A stretch of DNA of 64,000 nt, taken from NCBI RefSeq assembly GCF_041435195.1, contig NZ_CP108106.1, forward strand, positions 6,301,501 through 6,365,500. Reading direction: 5' to 3'. Under the pieces are notes generated by a model. It was not told the DNA's origin. It saw only the letters and a list, made by a program, of their open reading frames with translations, and searched no databases. The translations under genes were made by a program, and so were the position numbers. This DNA is from Streptomyces sp. NBC_00224. GTDB taxonomy: Bacteria > Actinomycetota > Actinomycetes > Streptomycetales > Streptomycetaceae. Below, in pieces: positions 58,035 to 64,000 of this stretch; the first letter of the stretch is position 1, and the number at the start of each line of letters is the position of its first letter.

Positions 58035-58381
58035 GACGCTCGTCCCCCTGGTGTCGCGCTGGTCAGCATGGTCTGTACGGCGGTGTGGAACTCCAGCCAG
58101 GACGCGCCCTGTTCGGCGAGCGCCCGGTGTCCCTCGTCGGTGAGCCGGTAGTACCGGCGGCCCGGCCCGCGCTCGGCGGCGCGGAACTCCCCGACGGCGA
58201 GCCCGGCCTCTTCGAGCCGGTTCAGGACGGGGTAGAGCGTCCCGCCCTTGATCTCTCCGAGCCCGGCCGCGGCCAGGGTCTTGGAGATCTCGTACCCGTA
58301 GCTCTCGCCCCCGGTGAGACAGGTGAGGACGAGGAGGTCGAGGACGCCTTTGAGCCAACTGGATCTGCGGTCTGCGGCCAT
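58031..58381 (-). CDS. PadR family regulator
   Basis: 116 aa. WLKGVLDLLVLTCLTGGESYGYEISKTLAAAGLGEIKGGTLYPVLNRLEEAGLAVGEFRAAERGPGRRYYRLTDEGHRAL is the complete PadR winged helix (subfamily 1, with GGTLYPVLNRLE and GRRYYRLTxxG). The upstream AT-rich stretch at 58396-58423 contains CTAGCTAG and CACTAG/CTAGGTG, possible autoregulatory sites overlapping the promoter (TTTGCA on the minus strand as -35). Coupled by overlap to the DUF2812-like gene. Confidence 0.92.
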   Translation of the reverse strand: MAADRRSSWLKGVLDLLVLTCLTGGESYGYEISKTLAAAGLGEIKGGTLYPVLNRLEEAGLAVGEFRAAERGPGRRYYRLTDEGHRALAEQGASWLEFHTAVQTMLTSATPGGRAS

Positions 58382-58501
58382 GCGTGTATTCCAGCACTAG
58401 CTAGATAGGAATGCAAACTAGGTGGCGGTGCTTGAGTAGGTTGCGGTGCCGACAAGGTCCGCCGGACAGGTGCCGGGGGCGGGCGCTGGGGGCGGGCGCG
58501 A

Positions 58502-59503
58502 CTACTCGCCCACCCGGATCAGCATCTTCCCCGTGTTGCCGCCCCGCAGCATGCCGATGAACCCCTCCACCGTCCGCTCGATCCCGTCGACCACCGTCTC
58601 GTCCGACACCACCCGCCCCGACCGCAGATGCGGCACCAGGAACTCCTCCAACTCGCCCTGTACGTCACGGTGGTTACGTACGAGCACGCCCTCCAGGCGC
58701 AGGCTCTTCTCCACCACCGAGTAGAGGTTGCGGGGCGCGGCGGGCGGTGCGGCGAGGTCGTTGTACTGGGCCACCGCGCCCACCCAGGCGATCCGCCCGT
58801 GGTCGCGCAGCACGGAGATCGCGCCCTCCAGATGGTCGCCGCCCACGTTGTCGACGTACGCGTCGATGCCGTCCGGGGCCGCCTTCGCCAGCTGCTCGCC
58901 CACCGGGCCGTCGTGGTAGTCGAAGGCGGCGTCGTACCCGACCTCCTCCGTCAGGAAGGCCGTCTTCGCGGCCGAGCCCGCGCTGCCCACGATCCGGCCC
59001 GCGCCGAGCAGCCGCGCGATCCGGCCCGCCGCCGTGCCGACGCCGCCGGCGGCCGCCGAGACGAACAGGTCCTGGCCGGGCCGCAGTTCCAGGGTGCGGG
59101 TGAGCGCCACGTACGCGGTGAGTCCGGTGCCGCCCAGGATGCCCAGATGCGCGGAGAGCGGTACGCCCTCGTACGCCTGGATCGTGCGCGTCCCGTCCAC
59201 GCCCAGGGTGACCAGGGCGTGGGTGCGCCAGCCCTGCCGGTGGAAGACGAGGTCGCCCTCGCGCAGGCCCGGGTCGAGGGAGGCGACGACCCGGCCGAGC
59301 GCGCGGCCCTCCAGCGGCTCGTTCAACGGGTCGAAGTCCATCGCCTCGCGGTGGTACGGGTCCACGGAGAGGTAGAGGTTCCGGACGAGGGCGGTGCCGG
59401 GCGCGGGCTCGGGGACGGGGCCCCGCACGAAGGCGAAGTCGTCGGGGGAGGGCAGGCCCTTGGGTCGGGCGGTCTGCTGCACGGTGAGCGAGGTCGTCGT
59501 CAT
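58502..59503 (-). CDS. NADP-dependent zinc-independent oxidoreductase (MDR, leukotriene B4 dehydrogenase-like)
   Basis: 333 aa medium-chain reductase. LYLSVDPYHREAMD is the family's substrate loop; LGILGGTGLTAYVALTRTLELRPGQDLFVSAAAGGVGTAAGRIARLLGAGRIVGSAGSAAKTAFL gives the AAGGVG cofactor motif and the 2'-phosphate site; VDNVGGDHLEGAISVLRDHGRIAWVGAVAQYN is diagnostic of curcumin/alkenal reductase-type MDRs. No zinc ligands are present. Divergent from the LysR gene with about 100 bp between, so probably its target. Confidence 0.9.
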   Translation of the reverse strand: MTTTSLTVQQTARPKGLPSPDDFAFVRGPVPEPAPGTALVRNLYLSVDPYHREAMDFDPLNEPLEGRALGRVVASLDPGLREGDLVFHRQGWRTHALVTLGVDGTRTIQAYEGVPLSAHLGILGGTGLTAYVALTRTLELRPGQDLFVSAAAGGVGTAAGRIARLLGAGRIVGSAGSAAKTAFLTEEVGYDAAFDYHDGPVGEQLAKAAPDGIDAYVDNVGGDHLEGAISVLRDHGRIAWVGAVAQYNDLAAPPAAPRNLYSVVEKSLRLEGVLVRNHRDVQGELEEFLVPHLRSGRVVSDETVVDGIERTVEGFIGMLRGGNTGKMLIRVGE

Positions 59504-59604
59504 GCGCAAGACGCTAGGCAGGAATGCGCGGACCGGGCAGGGGGTTGCGTCGATGGAACCGCCCGATCCATCGATATTGCTCATACGTCCAGGTGGGAGC
59601 CCTG

Positions 59605-60489
59605 ATGCCGAACGACCTCGCCCCGCGTGAACTGCGTGTGCTCGCCGCCGTCGAGCAGGAGCGCAGCTTCTCCGGGGCCGCCGTGGCGCTCGGGATGACC
59701 CAGTCGGCCGTGTCGCACTCGGTGCGGTCCAGCGAGGCCAAGATCGGCGCGGTGCTCTTCGAGCGGGGCCGTAGCGGCGCGACCCCGACGCCCGCCGGTG
59801 CCCGCGCCGCAGCGTACGCCCGCCGGGTGCTGCGGATGCTCGACGCGCTGGCGGCCGAGGCGCGTGGCGCGGCCCCGGACCCGGCCCAAGACACCGTGGC
59901 GGGACCGCTGCGGATCGCCGCCTTCCGCAGCGCCGCACTGCATCTGCTGCCGCCCGCCCTGGAACGGCTCACCGCCCGCCACCCCGGGATCACCCCGCAG
60001 GTCCGGCTGGTGCGGGAGCTGGGGGCCGGGACGGCGGGGGAGGTGGCGGCGGGCCGCGCGGACCTCGGCATCGCGACGATCGGGACGGGCTCGCCGGTGC
60101 CGCCGGGGCTGGTGGGTGGCGTCCTTCTGGAGGAGGGGTACGCGCTGGTCCACCCCTCGGGGCATTCGGCGCCGCGCTCGCTGCCGCTGGTCGACTGGAT
60201 GGAGAACTGCTCCTCGTACACCCGTCAGTGGTGGGCCGAGCAGGACTGGATCCCGGCGGCCACGGTGCAGGCCGAGGACGACGGAGCAGTGCTCTCGATG
60301 GTGAGCAGTGGTTTCGGTATGGCGATCATGCCGGAGCTGTCGCTGACCGGAGCGCCGCACACGGTCGAGATCACTGATCTCGGTTCGGAGCGCCCGACGC
60401 GGTCCGTGGGCTATGTGACGACGCCGGAGCTCGCGGGGACGGTCGCGGTTCGCGCCCTCATCCGCGAGCTGCGTGCGCTGCGCCGCTGA
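59605..60489 (+). CDS. LysR family regulator
   Basis: 294 aa. HTH: LAPRELRVLAAVEQERSFSGAAVALGMTQSAVSHSVRSSEAKIGAVLFERGRSGATPTPAG (residues 4-65). The effector domain (about 90-290) has the LysR-substrate fold (GPLRIAAFRSAALHLLPPALERLTARHPGITPQVRLV). The ATG is fixed by GGTGGGAG upstream; an in-frame ATG at 59524 would extend into the promoter. ATCCATCGATATT near 59566-59578 in the divergent region resembles a LysR box. Divergent from the oxidoreductase it likely regulates. Confidence 0.9.
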   Translation: MPNDLAPRELRVLAAVEQERSFSGAAVALGMTQSAVSHSVRSSEAKIGAVLFERGRSGATPTPAGARAAAYARRVLRMLDALAAEARGAAPDPAQDTVAGPLRIAAFRSAALHLLPPALERLTARHPGITPQVRLVRELGAGTAGEVAAGRADLGIATIGTGSPVPPGLVGGVLLEEGYALVHPSGHSAPRSLPLVDWMENCSSYTRQWWAEQDWIPAATVQAEDDGAVLSMVSSGFGMAIMPELSLTGAPHTVEITDLGSERPTRSVGYVTTPELAGTVAVRALIRELRALRR

Positions 60490-60556
60490 AGCGGCCGTCT
60501 CAGATAGTAGGAAGTCCGAGTAATTGTGGAGACAGAAGCGGAGTCCTCCCTTAGTT

Positions 60557-60584
60557 TTGTAGAAGCCGAACGTCTCGCTAGATC
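60557..60584 (+). promoter_or_regulatory. Promoter for the 43-aa ORF
   Basis: TTGTAG (60557-60562) and TAGATC (60579-60584) are spaced 16 bp in an AT-richer patch of the 207-bp gap after the LysR gene. It would give a leader of about 105 nt before the ATG at 60697. Nothing else is evident in 60490-60696. Confidence 0.45.
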
Positions 60585-60696
60585 CAGCGAATGGCGGTCG
60601 CGAGCGCGGTGCCCCTTGGCAGGCAACCCCTGCGGCAGCGCTCCCCGCCCCTTCCGGCGCCTCGATATCCCCGTGATCTCTAGGAGTCGATCCCTC

Positions 60697-60828
60697 ATGT
60701 CCGAGACGACGACCGTCCGCCGTGTCCGCCACGCTTCCCGTACGAGTGATGCCGATCGCAAGAACGCCGCGGCCGCGCTTCAGAGGGCGCTTGACCGCCG
60801 TGACAACGGGGGTTCCACCGGGCATTAG
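60697..60828 (+). CDS. Small protein, 43 aa
   Basis: MSETTTVRRVRHASRTSDADRKNAAAALQRALDRRDNGGSTGH in outline: a basic N-terminus, a short helix (KNAAAALQRALDRR) and a Gly-rich end. I recall near-identical small proteins as 'hypothetical' across Streptomyces, which suggests selection. A TAGGAG site is 10 nt upstream. The frame is open to a GTG at 60526 (100 codons), but that stretch has no ribosome site and contains the probable promoter. Function unknown. Confidence 0.65.
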   Translation: MSETTTVRRVRHASRTSDADRKNAAAALQRALDRRDNGGSTGH

Positions 60829-60856
60829 GCCGGTTTTCGGGTGCGGGCCGGCTGTG

Positions 60857-60883
60857 GCTGGTCGCGCAGTTCCCCGCGCCCCT
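60857..60883. repeat. Copy of a Streptomyces intergenic repeat
   Basis: The sequence around GCGCAGTTCCCCGCGCCCCT is the reverse complement of the repeat at 63841-63866 and close to that at 63779-63800. Such GC-rich 25-30 bp units are scattered between Streptomyces genes. The rest of 60829-60927 is unremarkable. Confidence 0.7.
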
Positions 60884-60927
60884 GAAAGCCGGTAGTCCGG
60901 GGCGCGGGGGTTGCTGTCCACCGCCTG

Positions 60928-61110
60928 CTACTTCCCGTGCTTGATCTCGAAGTGGTCGACTCTCGCGCCCGACTCGGCCAGGGCCGTCACTGTCATGCGG
61001 GCGTGGCGGCCCGCCTCCACCTCCACCGCGAGGAACGAGTAACCGGTGAAGCGCACCCGGGCCACTCCTGTGCGCCCGTCTCGGCCGGGCGGAAAACGGG
61101 CTGTCCGCAT
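60928..61110 (-). pseudogene. Probable remnant of a metallophosphoesterase-like gene (C-terminal fragment)
   Basis: A 60-codon minus-strand frame encodes [45 protein letters not shown], which reads like the C-terminal beta strands of secreted purple-acid-phosphatase or metallophosphoesterase proteins. The rest of such a gene is missing: the frame is closed by TGA at 61126-61128, followed directly by the leuB promoter. There is no ribosome site. Either a deletion remnant or a coincidental frame; the compositional bias favours a remnant. Confidence 0.35.
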
Positions 61111-61157
61111 GGTGGACTCGACATGTCAATGCATGGGACGCGGAGTACGGTGCTTTC

Positions 61158-62198
61158 ATGTCTCGCAGCATCGATCTCGCAGTGATCCCCGGTGACGGCA
61201 TCGGCCAGGAAGTGGTGGCCCAGGGCCTCAAGGTCCTCAATGCCGTCCTTCCAGCGGACGTGAAGCTGGAGACCAAGGAGTACGACCTCGGCGCCCGGCG
61301 CTGGCACCGCACCGGCGAGACCTTGCCGGACGCGGAGCTCGAAGCGCTCAGGACCCACGACGCGATCCTGCTCGGCGCCATCGGCGACCCGAGCGTCCCG
61401 TCCGGCGTCCTGGAGCGCGGTCTGCTGCTGAAGCTGCGCTTCGCCTTCGACCACTTCATCAACCTGCGCCCGTCGAAGCTGTTCCCGAACACCGCGACCC
61501 CGCTGGCGGGTCGCCCCGACATCGACTTCGTGGTGGTCCGCGAGGGCACCGAGGGCCCCTACACGGGCAACGGCGGCTCGCTGCGCACCGGCACTCCGGC
61601 CGAGGTCGCCACCGAGGTCAGCGTGAACACGGCGTACGGCGTGGAGCGCGTGGTGCGCGACGCGTTCGCCCGCGCCCAGGCGCGGCCGCGCAAGAAGCTG
61701 ACCCTGGTCCACAAGAACAACGTGCTGGTCTTCGCCGGCCACCTGTGGAAGAACATCTTCGACACGGTGGCGAAGGAGTACCCGGACGTCACCACCGACT
61801 ATCTGCACGTCGACGCCGCGACGATCTTCTTCGTCACCCAGCCCGAGCGGTTCGACGTGATCGTCACCGACAACCTCTTCGGCGACATCCTCACCGACCT
61901 CGCCGCGGCCGTGACCGGCGGCATCGGTCTGGCCGCGTCCGGCAACATCAACCCGACCGGCGCGTTCCCCTCGATGTTCGAGCCGGTCCACGGCTCCGCG
62001 CCGGACATCGCGGGCCAGGGCAAGGCCGACCCGACCGCCACGGTCCTCTCCGTCGCGCTGCTCCTGCGCCACCTCGGTTACGAGGCCGAGGCGGCTCGGA
62101 TCGAGGACGCCGTCCAGGCCGACCTGGCCGCACGGGACGGCTCCGCCCGTACCACCGACGAGATCGGCGACGCGCTCGCCGTACGCGTATCGGGCTGA
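61158..62198 (+). CDS. leuB: 3-isopropylmalate dehydrogenase
   Basis: 346 aa NAD- and Mg-dependent oxidative decarboxylase in leucine synthesis. [19 protein letters not shown] is the N-terminus; [15 protein letters not shown] replaces the classical phosphate loop as in actinobacterial LeuB; VHKNNVL and [59 protein letters not shown] hold the metal and NAD residues. TACGGT (61146-61151), 6 nt before the ATG, with TGTCAA 17 bp upstream, suggests a leaderless promoter. A T-rich hairpin terminator follows. Confidence 0.96.
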   Translation: MSRSIDLAVIPGDGIGQEVVAQGLKVLNAVLPADVKLETKEYDLGARRWHRTGETLPDAELEALRTHDAILLGAIGDPSVPSGVLERGLLLKLRFAFDHFINLRPSKLFPNTATPLAGRPDIDFVVVREGTEGPYTGNGGSLRTGTPAEVATEVSVNTAYGVERVVRDAFARAQARPRKKLTLVHKNNVLVFAGHLWKNIFDTVAKEYPDVTTDYLHVDAATIFFVTQPERFDVIVTDNLFGDILTDLAAAVTGGIGLAASGNINPTGAFPSMFEPVHGSAPDIAGQGKADPTATVLSVALLLRHLGYEAEAARIEDAVQADLAARDGSARTTDEIGDALAVRVSG

Positions 62199-62218
62199 CC
62201 CGAACGCTCTTCCTCAAG

Positions 62219-62256
62219 AAAGCCGCCGGGTCGCACCAGCACCCGGCGGCTTTTCC
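62219..62256 (+). terminator. Terminator of leuB
   Basis: AAAGCCGCCGGGT (62219-62231) pairs perfectly with ACCCGGCGGCTTT (62241-62253), 9-nt loop, followed by T then CC. Strong intrinsic terminator 20 bp after the stop. Confidence 0.9.
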
Positions 62257-62305
62257 TGTACGGCCCCGGGGTGCCACCATCAGTCCCTGGGCCGCAATCA
62301 CACCG

Positions 62306-62335
62306 TTTCTGTCATGGTCCCGCACGAGCGATAAT
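62306..62335 (+). promoter_or_regulatory. Promoter of ilvE
   Basis: GATAAT (62330-62335) is a good -10; TTCTGT (62307-62312) is a weak -35 at 17 bp. The leader to the ATG at 62453 is about 110 nt and includes a 9-codon frame at 62354-62383 (MRKKLGRPG) without a branched-chain codon run. Confidence 0.5.
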
Positions 62336-62452
62336 CGAACGTGGGACCGCGGCATGCGGAAAAAGCTCGGACGTCCTGGCTGAAGCCCCTGGCGGAAGCG
62401 AAGACGGCGTGAGCGCGGTCCGACCCACACAACCGGTGAAGGACACGCAACC

Positions 62453-63538
62453 ATGACGACGCCCACGATCGAGCTCAAGCCCTCCGCGAACCCGCTGTCC
62501 GACGCGGAGCGTGACGCGATCCTGGAAAGCCCCGGATTCGGCCGCCACTTCACCGACCACATGGTGACGGCCAAGTGGACCGAGGGCCGCGGGTGGCACG
62601 ACGCGGAGCTCACTCCGTACGCGCCGCTGTCGATGGACCCGGCGAACATGACGCTGCACTACGCGCAGACGATCTTCGAGGGTCTGAAGGCCTACCGTCA
62701 GCCCGACGGCACGGTGGCGACCTTCCGCCCCGAGGCCAACGCGGAGCGCTTCCGCTCCTCGGCCCGCCGCATGGCGATGCCCGAGGTGCCGACCGAGCTG
62801 TTCATCGCCGCCTGCGACGCGCTGATCCAGCAGGACAGGGGCTGGGTCCCCTCCTCCGGCGAGGCCTCCCTCTACCTGCGCCCGTTCATGATCGCGAGCG
62901 AGGTCGGGCTCGGTGTGCGCCCCGCCAACGAGTACCTCTTCATCGTGATCGCGTCCCCCGCCGGGGCCTACTTCCCGGGCGGCGTGAAGCCGGTCTCGGT
63001 CTGGCTCTCCGAGGAGTACGTGCGCGCGGTCAAGGGCGGTACGGGCGCGGCCAAGACCGGCGGCAACTACGCCGCGTCCCTGGTCGCCCAGGCCGAGGCG
63101 GCCGAGCACGGCTGCGACCAGGTGGTCTGGCTGGACGCGGTGGAGCACCGGTGGATCGAGGAGATGGGCGGGATGAACCTGTACTTCGTGTACGGGGACC
63201 GCATCGTGACCCCCGAGCTGACGGGCTCGCTGCTGCCGGGCATCACCCGTGACTCCCTTCTGAAGATCGCCCGGGACCTCGGCTACACGGCGGAGGAGGG
63301 GCGGATCTCCACGGAGGACTGGAAGCGGGACAACGAGGCGGGCACGCTGACCGAGGTGTTCGCCTGCGGCACGGCGGCGGTGATCACGCCGGTGGGGTCG
63401 GTGAAGTCCGCTCGGGCGAACTGGACGCAGGGGGATGGGGAGCCGGGGTCTGTGACGATGCGCCTGCGCAAGGCGCTCCTCGACCTCCAGACTGGCCGCA
63501 CCCCGGACACGCACGGCTGGATGCACCCCCTGGGCTGA
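62453..63538 (+). CDS. ilvE: Branched-chain amino acid aminotransferase
   Basis: 361 aa class IV PLP transaminase, last step for valine, leucine and isoleucine. PLP lysine in [16 protein letters not shown] (Lys201); [26 protein letters not shown] and [22 protein letters not shown] form the substrate pocket; [17 protein letters not shown] is the conserved phosphate loop. Length and motifs are standard. Together with ilvBNC and leuB it completes most of the pathway in the window. Followed by non-coding repeats. Confidence 0.97.
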   Translation: MTTPTIELKPSANPLSDAERDAILESPGFGRHFTDHMVTAKWTEGRGWHDAELTPYAPLSMDPANMTLHYAQTIFEGLKAYRQPDGTVATFRPEANAERFRSSARRMAMPEVPTELFIAACDALIQQDRGWVPSSGEASLYLRPFMIASEVGLGVRPANEYLFIVIASPAGAYFPGGVKPVSVWLSEEYVRAVKGGTGAAKTGGNYAASLVAQAEAAEHGCDQVVWLDAVEHRWIEEMGGMNLYFVYGDRIVTPELTGSLLPGITRDSLLKIARDLGYTAEEGRISTEDWKRDNEAGTLTEVFACGTAAVITPVGSVKSARANWTQGDGEPGSVTMRLRKALLDLQTGRTPDTHGWMHPLG

Positions 63539-64000
63539 CCCCGGTTTGCCCCACCCCGCCCCTTCACCTAGACCCTCCGGGGGTGGGTGGGGGGTGAGGG
63601 TGGTCTCCCGGGGGCTACGCCCCCGGACCCCGTTGGCGGGGCTGCGCCCCTGCACCCCGCTTCGGGGCTCCGCCCCGGACCCCGCTCCTCAAACGCCGGA
63701 GGGGCTGAATGTGCCCGGGCCCTGCTCCTTGCGCGCCGGAGGGGCTGAATTTCGGACCGCCGGGGCTGGAGTTACCTAAGGGGCGCGGGGAACTGCGCGA
63801 GCAACCACAGCCGACCCGCAGACGAACACCGGGCCCAAAAGGGGCGCGGGGAACTGCGCGACCAGCCCCCGCCGGCCCGCAGGCGAACAGGGGGCGGGGG
63901 CGCAGCCCCGCAACGGGGTCTGGGGGCGTAGCCCCAGCAAGCCCCCTCAGCCCACCTCCACCCCCGGAGGGTTCAGGGAAGGGGCGGGGTGGGGGAGCCT
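63539..64000. repeat. Non-coding block of Streptomyces intergenic repeats
   Basis: 462 bp with no supported gene. CGCCGGAGGGGCTGAAT occurs at 63694-63710 and 63734-63750 with a degenerate third copy near 63758. GGGGCGCGGGGAACTGCGCG occurs at 63779-63799 and 63841-63860. G/C-rich palindromic runs of the type GGGGCTNCGCCCC fill 63603-63690 and 63893-63935. These match the interspersed repeats common between Streptomyces genes; some may act as terminators for ilvE. Confidence 0.75.

Noticed and set aside
54771..60489. A resistance or secondary-metabolite cluster formed by the acetyltransferase, nitroreductase, epimerase, oxidoreductase and regulators.
   Set aside because: The genes face in different directions as separate regulator-target pairs, with no biosynthetic core enzyme.
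60526..60696. Extending the 43-aa ORF upstream to a GTG at 60526 (100 codons).
   Set aside because: No ribosome site at the GTG, a likely promoter lies inside the extension, and the TAGGAG site fits ATG 60697.
62354..62383. A 9-codon frame MRKKLGRPG as an ilvE attenuation peptide.
   Set aside because: It has no run of branched-chain codons and no terminator follows before ilvE.

Overview
The window is high-GC actinobacterial chromosome and is almost certainly Streptomyces. The third codon position is nearly always G or C, GTG and TTG starts are frequent, several genes look leaderless, and the gene order is one I recall for the central core of the S. coelicolor chromosome (roughly SCO5476 to SCO5523: peptide transporter, mnmA, ligA, rmdB, gatCAB, ilvBNC, serA, proline catabolism, leuB, ilvE). 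I see no insertion sequence, prophage, CRISPR array, tRNA or rRNA, and no antibiotic cluster. Novelty here lies in regulatory DNA, small ORFs and unusual domain variants rather than in a foreign island.

Layout. 1-5756: oligopeptide/dipeptide ABC importer (permease C truncated by the window edge, lipoprotein receptor, permease B, two ATPases), with a strong hairpin after the receptor gene. 5853-8906: secreted M1-type metallopeptidase, TRIC-type channel and thioesterase. 8938-10150: FabR/DesT-like TetR regulator divergent from two small membrane proteins. 10186-12568: cysteine desulfurase and mnmA, a natural sulfur-donor/tRNA-thiolase pair. 12565-17586: DUF427, LOG-like, SDR, a MetE-like methionine synthase and ligA. 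17840-19954: bifunctional GGDEF-EAL protein (RmdB type). 19980-23433: phospholipase C and an endonuclease/phosphatase-fold protein, co-directional on the minus strand. 23702-27271: gatC-gatA-small ORF-gatB, the tRNA-dependent amidotransferase.

27431-39378: an accessory-like stretch with a lipoprotein, MMPL exporter, GNAT, membrane protein, SIMPL protein, a 59-aa protein plus a 1035-aa LuxR/ATPase regulator preceded by phased repeats, a sorbosone-dehydrogenase-like lipoprotein, an aldo/keto reductase and a 2-hydroxyacid dehydrogenase. 39472-42678: a second membrane-bound GGDEF protein whose EAL domain is degenerate. 42712-48258: branched-chain amino acid and serine synthesis (leader peptide, attenuator-like terminator, ilvB, ilvN, ilvC, serA). 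48354-52921: TetR and PucR regulators with proline dehydrogenase and pruA; matching AGAC-N4-GTCT sites link the TetR promoter to the pucR/pruB divergon.

53008-60489: regulators and detoxification-type enzymes (alpha/beta hydrolase behind a 96-bp inverted repeat, nitroreductase, an AAC(2')-I-like acetyltransferase, an epimerase/XRE divergon with a perfect palindrome, a PadR/DUF pair, an oxidoreductase/LysR divergon). 60697-63538: a 43-aa protein, a probable gene remnant, leuB and ilvE. 63539-64000 is non-coding and made of Streptomyces intergenic repeats. Functionally, the window joins branched-chain amino acid synthesis (ilvBNC, leuB, ilvE), c-di-GMP turnover (two membrane enzymes), translation fidelity (gatCAB, mnmA) and proline use. 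Comparisons with named families and with S. coelicolor are from memory; no database search was run.
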